A stretch of 64,000 bases of DNA, from contig NC_058498.1 in assembly GCF_020382885.2 (NCBI RefSeq), positions 22,783,001-22,847,000 of the forward strand, read 5' to 3'. The notes beneath the pieces are model-generated. The model saw nothing but the letters and a program-made list of their open reading frames with translations, was not told the DNA's origin and ran no database searches. The stretch comes from Scatophagus argus. Lineage: Eukaryota; Chordata; Actinopteri; Scatophagidae. The position numbers were made by a program, and so were the translations under genes. This document shows, piece after piece, positions 43,393 to 57,500 of this stretch (the stretch's first letter is position 1; the number at the start of each line of letters is the position of its first letter).

Positions 43393-44874
43393 TCAGACAC
43401 TCTTGTCCCTGTGGCTCAGCATATGCTTTGAAAGCTTTGCAGCACACTGGAATGATTTGTTACACTCCATACAGACAAAGATCCTCCCAGCACAGGTTTG
43501 CTCCTGGTGAAGATTCAGCGTGGCTAGGTGGCTAAAGTTCTTGCTGCAGCCTGTGCAGCTGTGAGGTTTCTCTTTACTGTGGACATACTGGTGTCGAATG
43601 AGGCGGGAAGCCATGGCAAATGCCACGCCACACTCTGTGCACTTATGGGGCCGCACTCCGCTGTGAATGGCCTCGTGTTCGGTCAAGTTGGAGGACTTTG
43701 TGAAACACTTGGAACACACTGAGCAGATGTAGGGACGCACTCCTGTGTGGATCTTTTGGTGCTCTGCCATACGACTGGCAAGAGCAAAAGCCTTCCCACA
43801 GTCGGGACAGGAGAAAGGTTTCTCACCCAAGTGCTTACGCTCATGACGCTTCAGTGAGAGGGGTTTATTAAAGGTTTTGCCACAGTGCGTGCATGGGAAG
43901 GGCTTGTTATTGGTGTGCATGTTCCGCTCATGCTTTCGCAGGTCAGAGGAGCGGATGAAATCTTTGCCACAAGTGTCACAGACGTAGGGCTTTTCACCAG
44001 TGTGTGTGCGGATATGCTTGCGGTAATCTGAGGACCAGATATAGGTCTTGACACAGAAGGGGCAGTGATATGGCCTTTCACCTGTGTGTAGACGCTTGTG
44101 CTGCTGCAGCGTGCCCTGGTGAGAGTAAGCCTTGCCACATATATCACACACATGTGGCTTGAGACCTGTGTGTGTTTGTAAGTGACTCTGTAGGTTGCAG
44201 AACTTCTTGAAAGCCCAGTCGCAGTGTGTGCACTTGAAGGGACGGTGCTCTGTGTCAACTTCGTTACGTTTTTTCATTGCTACCAAAAGTCGAGACATCT
44301 TGTTGTCTTCACGCTTTTTAAGGGATTTCTTAACCGGACGGCTCTTCTTTTTGGTATTAGTCCCACCTCCACCTGGAGAATATTCCTCAAGATTGATCTC
44401 TTTGAGCTTACATGCCCTCTGTTTGACTGAGGCATCACTTTGTATCTTATGGCTCTTGAGTTTTTTAGAGTTCCTTTCTGTCTTTTGCGCAGCATCCAAG
44501 AGGACTTCATTAGATCCGTTTATTTTATTGCTCACAATATATTTAGTGCACTGTACCAATCCTCGATTACTGCAGTCTCGGTCATCATTAAGTCCGGTAT
44601 CGTCTCTGGGTGAAAGCTCAGCAAACCCCTCCACCAGGGACCAGTTTGGTGCTTGGGGGTTCAGATAAAGGATTTCAGTCTCACTACTTTCTGAAAGTAG
44701 GTTCACACCTACACAGACACTGCCAAGTGAAGAGTCAGCCTTGGTGCTGTGAGTGTTGATTAAGATCTGTCCATCTGGGGAAGAAGCAGTGACACAATGC
44801 CTTTCTTGATGTTTCTTTTTACTTTTCTTTCCAACAACTTGCAATAGCATCCCTGGGGAGATTTCATCAGCCAT
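43393..44874 (-). CDS. znf648: Ten-finger C2H2 zinc-finger protein, probably Znf648
   Basis: This is a predicted nuclear DNA-binding protein with ten tandem C2H2 fingers filling residues ~215-490, joined by TGEKPY-type linkers (HTGERPY, HTGEKPY, HLGEKPF). The first finger starts FKCTHCDWAF and the last ends HMLSHRD. Finger nine has Cys in place of the last His (HQEQTC). The N-terminal ~200 residues are acidic and Ser-rich, then Lys-rich (KKKSRPVKKSLKK), with no KRAB or BTB domain. I chose the ATG at 44874 because its context ACCATGG is strong; an in-frame ATG at 44910 adds twelve residues in a weak context. The coding region lies in one exon whose acceptor is at about 44958. The name rests on ten fingers and on the position between sec16b and glul, where mammals have ZNF648. 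Confidence 0.82.
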   Translation of the reverse strand: MADEISPGMLLQVVGKKSKKKHQERHCVTASSPDGQILINTHSTKADSSLGSVCVGVNLLSESSETEILYLNPQAPNWSLVEGFAELSPRDDTGLNDDRDCSNRGLVQCTKYIVSNKINGSNEVLLDAAQKTERNSKKLKSHKIQSDASVKQRACKLKEINLEEYSPGGGGTNTKKKSRPVKKSLKKREDNKMSRLLVAMKKRNEVDTEHRPFKCTHCDWAFKKFCNLQSHLQTHTGLKPHVCDICGKAYSHQGTLQQHKRLHTGERPYHCPFCVKTYIWSSDYRKHIRTHTGEKPYVCDTCGKDFIRSSDLRKHERNMHTNNKPFPCTHCGKTFNKPLSLKRHERKHLGEKPFSCPDCGKAFALASRMAEHQKIHTGVRPYICSVCSKCFTKSSNLTEHEAIHSGVRPHKCTECGVAFAMASRLIRHQYVHSKEKPHSCTGCSKNFSHLATLNLHQEQTCAGRIFVCMECNKSFQCAAKLSKHMLSHRDKSV

Positions 44875-45301
44875 GGTCACTTGTGCAGTGAGGCATAAAA
44901 TCATCTGCATGAGATTTAAACTGTTCAGGGAATTTTTGTTGCCCTTCTTAAAAAGACCTGAAGAAATAAAATACAGAGCATGTTATAACCATCCCCATTT
45001 AAGCCAAATAAAACCTTATCATAGCCTCAAATAATTTCTGAATATCACATAATTGGATGTAATTCTTTCATAGTAAGCCTATTGCTGTGACCATAAAGAC
45101 CTCCTTTGCTGCTGCGTTCACCAGTATCTTGGGAATATCCCTCAAATAACCTCACACTTTGTCACATGAATCGTCAAACTTCGACATACTGTATGTTCCT
45201 CCATTGTTTTTATATTTCCATAAAAAAAAAAATCAAACGCACCTAGTCGACCTCATGAATTTAACTTCACAAACTGAAAACATTTCAGTGCAGCTACTTA
45301 C

Positions 45302-45480
45302 CCTGCGCTCTCTTTCCGTGCAGGTCGATTGCAGGAGATGCCAGAGATGTGGTAGCTTCGGGTCTAGTATAACTTTATGGGAGATGTCCAGTGGTGTTAA
45401 CGGGGAGATTTGGCAGCAGCCCACTCTGGGTCAGCATCTATCCTGCTAGTCAGCACAGCAGTGATATCTCCACGGCCTGG
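45302..45480 (-). other. Probable znf648 5' UTR exon
   Basis: A strong donor on the minus strand (AGG then GTAAGT at 45301-45296) pairs with the TTTCTTCAG acceptor at about 44959, giving a ~340-bp intron. The upstream sequence has an in-frame stop before the ATG of the next exon, so it would be untranslated. Its 5' end is not defined. Confidence 0.5.
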
Positions 45481-46462
45481 CTCAGCTTACTTTTCACTGA
45501 CTGAGCTCACCCACCACCCGTTTGTATGAAGCTCCATGAGGGAGCGAGTCAGTCAGTATCAGAGGCTGACAATTAGAAATTCGCCTTACGCAGTCGAAAG
45601 ATAAAAAAACGTCACTTTTAAGTATATTTAATATTATTTAGTATGTAATATTTAGTAATATACTAACTTTTTTATTTTTCTCACTTTTGGCAACGTTGGC
45701 ATTGATATTTTAATCTACTAGTAGGTTGTGAGGATACACGCACGCTAACGAACAATACTGAATATCTGCCAATGTGTTTTCGCTTTAACTGTATTGTACT
45801 GCTTATAATTTTTGGAAGATGTCTCTTTGTGAGGTCTGTTTACATTTATAAGAACACCCATGATGCATTTCAGATCAAGTTCATGAGATTAAGTTCACGT
45901 GTATTTTCTTACAAAAGCCGCAATATATCGCTGTTCTTCTTATTCAACCAACAAATGAATCACAGACTGTGGAAAATCACTTGCAACAAAATAACCTCAG
46001 AGGAAACCTTATCTTAGAATACATCTTATTGTGGACATGTGTGTACAATAACAGAATGTCCTCAATTTAACTTTCAGAAGGGAGTGAAAAGGGTGTATAT
46101 CGGTCTTTGTCTTTCCGTGGAAACAGAGGGTTTTAAAATAACCAGTTATTGAATAAGGTTAATTATTTGTGTACAGTAGGCTATTTTTTCCAAAGATCTA
46201 AATGGGGAATGGGTTTCATTTGGTGGTGCTTCGGTTTTGAGAACACAGAGTGCAGCTTTGATAATAAATAAGCTGAAATTCTGCTTTCCATCAGTAGATG
46301 GCGTCGTACCTCTTTGGGAACCGCTCAAAATAAAGCTTAAAGCCTTCAGTGAGAAGGATGGAAATAGTGGGAATGAACTGATAGTATATTTAATCTTTAC
46401 TGGTACTACATTTGATCTCAGTACCAAGCTATATTTTCATTAGTTTCTGAATGTTTTGGGTT

Positions 46463-46565
46463 GTGAAGAGGTTTCACATTACTAGGAATTTGTCTTGGTG
46501 ATTGGTACATTCTATGTATGCACCAATCACCAAGACAAATTCCTAGTAATGTGAAACCTCTTCAC
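46463..46565. repeat. Perfect 44-bp inverted repeat with 15-base loop
   Basis: The arm 46463-46506 (starting GTGAAGAGGTTTCACATTAC) and the arm 46522-46565 are exact reverse complements, separated by 15 bases. Immediately after the right arm is GGCAATAAAGTCTTTTCTGA, which looks like a LINE/SINE 3' tail, so the hairpin may be an inverted duplication of a retroelement end. Confidence 0.92.
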
Positions 46566-46609
46566 TTACATGGCAATAAAGTCTTTTCTGATTCTGGTTC
46601 TTTTCTGAT

Positions 46610-48890
46610 ATTGCTTCTTTCCTTCTTAATTTCTCCTAGAGTTGCTAACCGGACACAGTTGTTATGTACTTGGCATGCTGATCATTGGCCCGAAAGCAGA
46701 GTGGATGTGGTTTCCTTTCTTCAGACAAGACAGTGGCCTTCTCTTTTACACTGTGGAGACAGACCAGCTAGCATGTGTTAAGTAATTGAGAATCTCGTGA
46801 ACCTAATGTTATAATTAAATGGACAGTGCTGGTCTGCACTCATTTCATTTTCCCGGAGGAGCAGACTGAAATTGGATACTTAACAAATCACTTTTATAAA
46901 GATCTGTTTTAAACTGAGATGCACTTTGTTCACCTGCACATATCAAGTTATAATCTCTGTGGAATTTTTCCTGTGAACAGTTTCCCACACAGTAACACCA
47001 CATACATGGTGGTAAATTTCCTAAAATAAGCTTCCAGTCAGATTGGAAGTTGAGCTGAAACACGGGATTAAACTCCTTTAGATCACATCCACACTGTGCC
47101 TCTGTTTAGCAATATATGCTAAAATAAATATTGCAAAATCATACTCATACCAAAATCCAATATTTTTTCCCCTATAAAACAAAATATGAAGTGTACGAAT
47201 AAGCCCGAATCGACTCGAATTTGTCGATTCAACAAATTTGCAATCAACATCCACCCATCAATCAATCTTCAACTTTTAGTTGCAGTAGTGTTAAGATTTC
47301 ATAATAAGGCCGTAAGGCTGTTGCCAGAGCAGAGGAACTTTATAACTTTGTTCCCTTATTTTGAAACTGGATCATATTTTATGGAGAATTTTCAGTGGCC
47401 TCATCAGGCCACCCCAATGAAATAATTTTGGGGGGGCACCACTGTCTCTTGTATTAGGTCATGAGTTGTACAACAGTTTGTCAGTTTGTAGCTCCAACTT
47501 AAGTCAAAACTTTAAAAATCAAAATTATAGCTCCAAGGTTTGTACCTTACGTTAAGCTTCCAAAAGTGAACCTCAGGTCAAGTCACCAAAGTCACAGAAG
47601 TTGACAAAAAGCAAAAATCATTCAAAGCGATATGAAACTGAAGCGGATCAGAGGAAGTCTGTGTTTGTAACCTGGAAGCTGTCACAACAAAGCTGTGGTT
47701 GATGTTACATAAGTGTCTTTTGTAGTGACGCAATGAATGAACCCGGATGCCGAAGCTGTACTAACATCTAGCTTAAGGAGCATCACCCAGGAAATCCCTG
47801 TTGGGATTTAAAAGATTGCGGTTTGTTAGTTTACTGGGTGTTTATGTTTTTTTCAGACCCCCCATAAAGGAAAGTGTTTTTCCCTCATGAGTACTTCAAA
47901 GAAATAAAGGAGAAAACAAATGCAAGCTTTCTTCCACTGACTTTGAGAAGTCTAATCTAGAAATATTGTTGCCTCTTTTTTTTCCGTACTTAACTCGCTA
48001 TGAATGTGATCTTGTAATCTCTAAGGACTAAATACACATAGATTTGAAGAAGTTAAATATGCTCTGCCTGAAAGTTAGACATGAATGAATATTTCTTTGA
48101 TATATAGGCTGCATAACACTCTGGCGCATGGCACAGAAAAAGTGCAGAGTCATTCTGGAGGTGGTTCTTGAATTTCACGGTTTACTGAACTCCCTCAGTT
48201 GAGAACATACTTAATCTTGGAATTTTCCACAGAACTCCATTCTGCCAGTGAGAGTGATTGAATTTGCTTCGCTCTGCATCCTGTTGCACAAGTTGTACTC
48301 TACAGGACATCAACTCATATCGTACTTATTAGTGCAGGCTTGAAGAAGTTACACCATACAGTATATTTTTCATAAATTTGGCTTTTTAGGCCAAGTGTTT
48401 GTTGTTTTAATCGGTTTTCTGTCATTGCTCAAATTGTACATTGTACATCTATTAGCAACATATTGTGTCCAGTAAAAGTGGATAAGATGGACAAAATAAT
48501 ACAAATCCTTTACAATAGCGCTACTAAAAACTTCTGAATAGCGTTAAACATGATCATAGGCGTTGAATTAATGTCTCCATGACACACAAAGACAGTGAGA
48601 GACGGCAAAAGGTGTGTGTGTGTGTGGGGGGGCAAACTGTATAGACACTGTCTTAATGATCAATGTAATCACTTGTAATCAAGGGTTATCTTGATCTACT
48701 CAGACAATAAGCATCAGGCCTCGACCCACTTTTTCTTTCACACTGCCTTATCAAACACATTGTGAAAATGAGAGAGTAAGTACGTTGTTAACTGTCTGTA
48801 TAAGTGATTACCAGCTTACAGAAACACTGGTCCGATCTTGAACTGGGGCATCGTAGTTGATGGATAGTCTGTCTCTTCAAAATGCCACCT
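46610..48890. other. Intergenic, nothing recognised
   Basis: Only short low-complexity runs are seen, such as GT repeats near 48610-48625. I support no exon or repeat family here. Confidence 0.5.
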
Positions 48891-48894
48891 TGTT

Positions 48895-48895
<1 letters not shown>

Positions 48896-48931
<36 letters not shown>
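48896..48931. repeat. CT microsatellite
   Basis: An uninterrupted run of about 18 CT units. Confidence 0.97.
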
Positions 48932-48935
<4 letters not shown>

Positions 48936-48956
48936 GAATGTGTCTCGGTCTAAGTT

Positions 48957-49347
48957 TGTTTTCACACTTGGTCCCTTTTCGCAGTCCAAACAAACTCAGA
49001 GCATTTAGTCAGCATTTTTTGAAAAGAACTGAACCGAACTGAGTCCACTTCCAGAAGTGGTAGTTTCAAGCTTGCTTCAGGTCCACAGGGCGGTTCACTT
49101 AAATGTGCAATGTGAACAAAAAAAGCTCCAGATTTGCTTTGCTTTCTTCTTCTTTCTATGAACAGAAAGAGGACTTAAGCCTCATCAGAGCCGAAGAGGA
49201 CCAGAAAGAGTACTGGACCCGATTTCAAATGAACTCGCAGTGTGAAAGCAAAAAGATCTGAGTTCCTTTTCTGTTGGTTCACTTGTTGGTCCACTTTAAG
49301 GAGACTGACTATGGTTCGTTTAAAAGGGGCTATGTGTGAAAACACCC
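48957..49347. mobile_element. MITE-like element with imperfect terminal inverted repeats
   Basis: The left end TGTTTTCACACTTGGTCCC and the right end (reverse complement TGTTTTCACACATAGCCCC) pair as imperfect terminal repeats around ~390 bp without coding capacity. Internal blocks such as AGTCCACTT and AGTGGACC also pair across the element. Target duplications are unclear, so the superfamily is not assigned. Confidence 0.5.
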
Positions 49348-50570
49348 TAAATCACCTTTGATTGTTATTTCAATCTGCAGCTGGCAATCAATTGTTACAA
49401 ATAGAGTTGTAGTTGACAAGAATCAGTTTTAGTACCTTCAAAGGAAAGCCACTAATATATCCCATATTTTTTGCTTTTAACAGAATGACACCTTTTGCAA
49501 CTGTGGCCCCTAAACTTAAGAACACTGCTGTTCCCGAATCTGTTGACTCTGCTGATGAATCTACTGAAATTTTTACAAGTTGTTATCTTTAAAAAGTGCC
49601 ACACAAATGGATAGAAGCATTGCAAATACACAACATTTCAAGCAGGACTACATCACAAGTTTGCAAAACCAAAGGAAGTGTTAAATCATTCTGTCTTCAG
49701 CTGACCCCAAGTTCCAAGGCAAACAGGAACAACCTACATTTGTTTCAGGCTAGTTCTCTTAGCCCGGGATAGCATCTGGTCCAGTAAAGATTAGTGTGTA
49801 GAAGATGACACAAATATTAACACGATTACCATCTGTAACAGTACCTGCTGACTGAGGTGTTTTCATGTTGTCCTATTTACGGACGACCCACAGGCATGGC
49901 TTTGTCTGGTTTTGTGCACCCTGTGCTTACTTCGTGACCTTTGTAAAATTCCATTATCTTTGAGACTGGGGGATGGGAGTGGTGTTAGCTTCAATGGTTC
50001 CTGAAGGTCTTGGAATGGGGGGGGGGTTGTAAACTGCACGGAGGGATTTGACTATGGGGGAGGAGAAAACATGACTAGATGACCAGTGAAGGAAATAGCC
50101 TGGAAAGAAAGTTCAAGTAAAGAAATCACTTAACACACTTGTTTCATTATATTCAAATAAAGTATAAAATAATTAATGATTCTGCAAGGTGAACCCAAAT
50201 GCAAGACAGAGACACGTGTAATCTGTCATGGAAAAATTATTGTAGGAAAAAGGGGGAATGAGGGTGGAGAGGCAATAACTTAGGTGAAACAGAGGACGGA
50301 GATGATGGTGGAAAGCAGAGCTAGGCCAAGCTGGACAGACAGATGGGTTAATGGAGTGGGCTGGAGGCTGGAGTAGGGGGTTAACAGGCAGGCAAGTAGG
50401 CATGAGATGATACACTGTGGAACAGAATCTCTGAGAGTGAAGTGAAAGCTCTTGTGAGGAGCAAGGATAGAAATACTGTTGTGCTAGTAGATGGATAACA
50501 GGTAGGGAGGTTCAGCAGGTGTGTGCAAGGAATCCAGGACAAACTGACATAGAAGGACTCCTACTCCTAT
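49348..50570. other. Intergenic; possible old dispersed repeat at 50180-50560
   Basis: No gene is visible. The A/G-rich stretch 50180-50560 with GGCAGGCAAG motifs resembles interspersed fish sequence, but I cannot name a family. Confidence 0.4.
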
Positions 50571-50574
50571 ATAT

Positions 50575-50727
50575 CCCACCTCAATTGTACATGTTTTTCA
50601 AGGCACGACCTTGTTTAACTTTTAAACTTTTTAACTATTTATTGTTATGTGGTGCTGTTACACCAGGTCAAATTTCTGTGTACATTGTACATTTGGCGAA
50701 TAAAGAGATTCGGATTCTGATTCTGAT
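50575..50727 (+). mobile_element. LINE 3'-tail remnant
   Basis: A non-coding stretch ends in AATAAAGAGATTCGGATTCT followed by a repeated GATTCTGATTCTG tail. This is the usual end of several fish LINE families, and no coding part remains. Confidence 0.55.
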
Positions 50728-51039
50728 GTGTACCTTAGTGAGTCTGTTGAGAATGACCCCATGGGTAGTCGCACAAAACTTAACATTGACATGACACACA
50801 TAACAAAGTATGTGGTCACTAAAGGCAGAGTCATACATATGCACAATCAACACTGGCAAATATCTACCTCCCGTCCACATCCATTACATGTAAGTGAAGG
50901 GATGAGTAATTTGAGAAAGGCTCAAAGAGAGACAAACAGGAGCACAAGAGACACATGGAAGGTGGAAACACAAGGAAACTGAGAATGTATACTCACTGTG
51001 TGTGTGTATATATATATATACAGTATAAACTTTAGATAG

Positions 51040-51096
51040 ATAGTGAAATAGACAGATAGATAGATAAATATGTTATTGATCCCGAGGGAAATTCAA
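51040..51096 (-). mobile_element. Short LINE 3'-tail remnant with GATA repeats
   Basis: On the minus strand the sequence reads AATTTCCCTCGGGATCAATA followed by ATCT repeats. The GGATCAATA core is also seen in the LINE tail at 545-731. Confidence 0.5.
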
Positions 51097-54000
51097 GCAA
51101 TTTTATTGTTATTAAAACCATTTGGTGATTTGGTGTCTAGCTAAAGTCTTTCAAAAGTATGTTAAAATTGTAAGATTTTCCCAAAGAACAGAATTCAACT
51201 TGCAGACGTATGAACATGCATAGAAACAAAAACAAAAACAAAAAAAAAAACAGAGAGAACTTTTTGTGCCAGCAGTGCATTAGTAACTTGACACCCAGGA
51301 GTTCAGCAAAACAGGACAAGAAGTAAAAAAGTTTAAGGGAAGAAATATCCAGCCTGGTCTTGTCAGCCAAATGCCAAAGAGGAAAACATGTGAAGCTCTG
51401 ATTTATGTTTACATCTTCTCATGTTTGCAATGACTCATACAGTCAGGCCAGCTGACTGTATATGCTACTCAAGCATCTTGAGTGTCTCTTCTGTGTATAT
51501 ACATACAAATGTTTGTACCAGAGTGAGTATTTTCACAAAGAGGCGACTTGATGACATAGAAAACCCACCCAACATTTTTTGTAGAAACTGCAGAATCTGC
51601 TAAATATGAAACTAGATCCAGCAGCCACTTGACATAGCTTAGCATAAAACTGTTTCAAGACTGTCTAAAGGCAAGAATAATCACTTACCAGTACCTCTGA
51701 AGCTCACTCATTGACATGTTAAATCTCATGTGTCAAGGTAAAATGACTGGTGAATAAGAGGATTTTGTACAGCTAAAAGTTAAACAGAGGTTCGGGTTAG
51801 GGTTCTATTCGCTGACCAGTTGGCAGTAGCTTGAAACTTAACAGAAACGAGTGTAGCAGCTGTAGATGTTCTCATCTCTCTCTGTCAACTCTTGTCGAGA
51901 GACCAAATATCATTTCCTAATCCTTCAAATATTAATCTACAGCCAAGCTGCGGTTAGTTTAGTTTAGAATTAAGATTAAATGAGCTAGGTGGCTTGGTTG
52001 TGTGTAAAGTTAAACACAAAAGGAAAGAATGCAAATAAGTGTATTTCCCAAAATGTAGAACTACAACAAGGTCGACTTATTTTTTCTATTTCCAGGTCTG
52101 AAATATGCATCATGATCATTTAAATGAAAAGAAAACCTGATCATTTAATTATCCTATGGATCCTATGAATTGAAAAGTGTGGCTGTTTATGTGTTCTTTT
52201 TGTATGTTAACATACACTGAGCTTATTCTTAGGCCAGTCACTTGGTTTTCTGCTCTCTCATGTTTCCTATTGCCGGGTCAGCTGTGGTGCACGCGCAGCA
52301 GGACTGCCAAACTTGATAGGACATGCACACAAGCACACAAAGAATTTCGTTGTCTTTGTCATTACTGGGGTTTTGTGCTGAATTAGGATTTAACCTGAAT
52401 TGAACCTTCGGGGCAAAGTATTTTAGTAAATATTCAACCTACTAGTCACAGATAAGAATCATGGTCAGATTTAATTATGGCAGTCGGGACAGTTTATAAC
52501 TGACCATATAACTGCGATATGTTTACTTAAAATGCTGATGACGTCAGTCACAAATTGTGGTGGGCTGATCTCCATCCATGCTCCTCAATTCTAGGTTCTC
52601 TAACCTCTGTCTGGCTGTGCAGTTCTGCTTTCACAGCTGCTCAAGTTTCCAACCATCAGGGCAGTCATGCTGCGACAGTTTTCACGACATGTCCCCAAAC
52701 CCGCCAATGTGGGGGAGGAGGTTCTGGAGGGGTTGTGGAGGCGGGGGGGCTGAAAAGATAGTCAGTCTGTTGTCACCAGAGATAGCTAGGGCTGAAGGGC
52801 CTCCAAAACAGAAGAAACTACAATCATGTGATGAGATTAGAGTTAACGCAGCAAAGGATGGTGCTTCATTTGCTGTTTTGACAGAAGATATCTGATTAAG
52901 TCTGGAGCCTCTGACTGAACTACAGTTCAGATGCCTCTTTATTTATGGTGTATACTGCGTGCTGTGTGATGAATAGGACAATGTGCGATAATGCAGAATC
53001 TTAATATATGATACTACACTGACCTTTCTGGACAGTTGTGGTTTCTAAATTATGCTCTTTGTTTAGTGCACTATACATAATATTGACCTGTCTGTTCTTA
53101 TGTAACAGCCTGGTATGGAGCCCCACCCCCGCTTCTCCTCCACACACCAGATTGCCTGAGTTTAGACTCTGGCTGCCATGGAAACAAGGCTCTAGGTGTT
53201 TTTCTTCATGAAAGCTCCTCTTGAACTAGTTTAGCTGACCAGGTTATCTGCATCTGAAATATATGTTTATTATCATATTCTCATAAAGTGATTTATTCAG
53301 ACACTTCTACACCTGTCTGAAGAGACAGTACAATGAGGTCAGATGACATGGCAGGAGCAGAGACGGGGTTCCACAATGCAAGAGGTTCATTTCAATAGTT
53401 TGTGCAACAGTAAATATCACAGTACAATACACGCACACACAAGAAAAAGCATTTAAATTGGATGTCTACATCCTCAGGGAGGCATCAGTACAGTACGTTC
53501 TGAAAGCTTAGCGTTTGTTTGTACTAAAAGTGACTCTCTTATCTTGTCTCTCGATTGTTCAAAAAAAAGATACAAAATACACCACTGACTGCATACCTTC
53601 ATCTGGCAATAAACTCCGAGCCAAATCGAATTTGGTGTGTCTTAAATACATCGCTGTAAGCAAATACCACTGCACGCACTGTGACTCCAGTTTTTTTTTA
53701 AGGCCATCCATGCTAAATCAACAAGATGAAGTGATATGGAGTCATTCTAGAACTGTTAAACATGTGTGGAAGAAAACTGAACCTAGTTTAGCCAGACTAG
53801 TATAACCAGACTTTGAACATTACTGTGATAATAACAGAACTTAGTTGCAAACCGGGCATCTTATTTTCTCAAATTAGCATGCTGCCAATTAAATTTTCTG
53901 TTATGTAACTGAAGCAAATATTTACCCTAATGTCTAAATGATATTAGTTGCTTAGACTTTTTTTAAGTAGCTGATAATGAGTTTGAAATATCCTGTATGA

Positions 54001-54530
54001 CTAACTTCTCCAAATGAACTCTTTAGTCTTTAGAAGGTTTTTGGAAGTGACTCCATCCTGCCTTTACTTTCCTGGCCTACTTTAAGAACTTGTCCATAGG
54101 TTATTGAGGCTTGTGTCAAAACAACATACCAGAAAGACAGTAACACAATATATTCATACTGAGCATGCCCAGGGTAGTCGGCATACTCACATGGATGGAT
54201 GGTTGTCACCACCTTTACTGTGAATGATAAATCTGTCGAAACTCTTTTGTTTGACATCATACCGATTTTCTAGTTAAGGCAGTCTCGCAGTCTGTTTAGA
54301 TGTTTGAATAAGTAAGAGGATATGAATGTTCCCTTATCTTAATTAACCACCATTTGTTCAACATTACAGTTCATTTTCCCTTAATGCTGGTCACGTTTCA
54401 AAGATTCTTATCAGCTGATAACCAGCTGTAAGAAACAGGTTTGTGTTAGAATATGACTTGAGGCAAACAGGACACATATGTGTCTTAAACCAAAATGTAC
54501 AGTCAAATGTAAAAATGTTAGCTGTTTATT
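51097..54530. other. Intergenic upstream of the glul 3' end
   Basis: I see no supported gene. A 10-bp-arm palindromic hairpin lies at 51437-51461 and a perfect 14-bp palindrome TTATCAGCTGATAA at 54408-54421. A TA/GT run precedes this region at 50998-51020. Confidence 0.5.
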
Positions 54531-54534
54531 TAAG

Positions 54535-54540
54535 TCTGTT
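54535..54540 (-). promoter_or_regulatory. glul: Candidate glul polyadenylation signal
   Basis: AATAAA on the minus strand lies about 485 bp after the glul stop codon, a plausible 3' UTR end. Confidence 0.5.
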
Positions 54541-55022
54541 TCCATGTGACAATTACAAGTGAAAAAACAGAACAGACATGCATTCATTTTAAAAAACATA
54601 CAAAAGATTTACAAGACTTCATCCTTCCACAACATGATAAAAATCACTATTGTGACAGAGACCAAGACTGATAAAAACATTCAAATGCCTTTAGGATCCT
54701 TTGGGTCAGTTACAAGATCTACAGCAAAATCCTGCTGCACTTGGACAGTTTTTCATTATTAGTACAAGTGAAACACATTATATCACAATGTAATTCTATA
54801 CAAATTACCAGCTATCTTGACAACATGACTAAATGTGTTGGCTAAAAGGCAGTGCCTGAGGTAAAGACTTGCTGCATACATCTAAATGCACAAACAATGC
54901 AGGTATACCTCATTATTTCATCTGTCAAGTAAAAAATTCATAAAGGTTAAGATCAATCTATTAAGTCTTGAAACAGACAAGGCTAAATACAGTACTTGCA
55001 ATGACACTTGCTCTTAGACTGT

Positions 55023-56662
<1,640 letters not shown>

Positions 56663-57085
56663 TTTCTTGACCCCAAAACCTGCAGAGTGAAGAGGGCAGA
56701 TGATAAGACTCAGCCACTGGAGCTGCTGTGTCTATTCATGTAAAATGGATGCAAGAATGTCATGAAAAAGCATATAAGGCAACTACATGTTACTGAAAAG
56801 GACATATGTCCATTATCTGCATTATGACCCATTACAGAACAGGACCATCAGTGATTCAGTCAACAAGCTGTCTGATAATCTGTTGCTCTGACACACATGG
56901 TTGATATATACAATGTCATATGAGTCGGGGGAAGACGGAAAAAAAATTAACACATATTGAAATTACACATCATTTATATTTGATATATTTTTGTCAACAT
57001 GCAAACACTAAAATAACAGGTTAAAACGCAGGGAAAGGTCAAATTTCGCCTCATACAAACAAGCACGCGACAGGAAATCCCTTAC

Positions 57086-57240
57086 CTTATGTTAAGTGTT
57101 GAAAAATATCAAGAGATTAAAACAGTCCGTTGACGTGTAGTCGATGTCTAGGTTTGTATTGTTTTTCATTCCTGCTTCCTTCACTGACTCCACGCTGGAT
57201 TTATAGCACTGCCCAGTATCTTCCCCGGCCTGTCATTGGA
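57086..57240 (-). promoter_or_regulatory. glul: glul promoter and first non-coding exon
   Basis: On the minus strand a CCAAT box (57235-57239) and a TATAAA box (57205-57200) are followed by a likely start near 57173. A GTAAGG donor at 57085-57080 pairs with the CTGCAG acceptor before the first coding exon, making a 57086 to ~57173 untranslated exon and an intron of about 400 bp. The spacing between boxes is typical of a TATA promoter. Confidence 0.65.
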
Positions 57241-57485
57241 CGAACGAAAACGTGATCAGCCCGTGATGAAGAGAGGCTGGTCGCTCTTTCTTTGTGCTGA
57301 AAAAACAAAGGGAGACACCCCACAGAGAGGCTTTTTACTCTTTTTTATCAATACAGCCTATGTGAAGCGTGAACAAATAGCGAGAAAAATTAAAATTAAA
57401 TTAAAAAATTAAACAATTTAAAGTTTTAAAGGCATACAAAGAGACAGAGACACATTTCGACTGCTGATTTACTATAAACAAGTGT

Positions 57486-57500
57486 TGCGCCCTCTAGTGA
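57486..57500 (-). promoter_or_regulatory. CTCF-like motif upstream of glul
   Basis: The minus strand reads TCACTAGAGGGCGCA, 13 of 15 positions of CCASYAGRKGGCRSY, about 310 bp upstream of the presumed glul start. Motif match only. Confidence 0.35.

Noticed and set aside
54408-54421. 14-bp palindrome with GATA and E-box words
   Set aside because: A single short palindrome in A/T-rich DNA is expected by chance, and no promoter is near.
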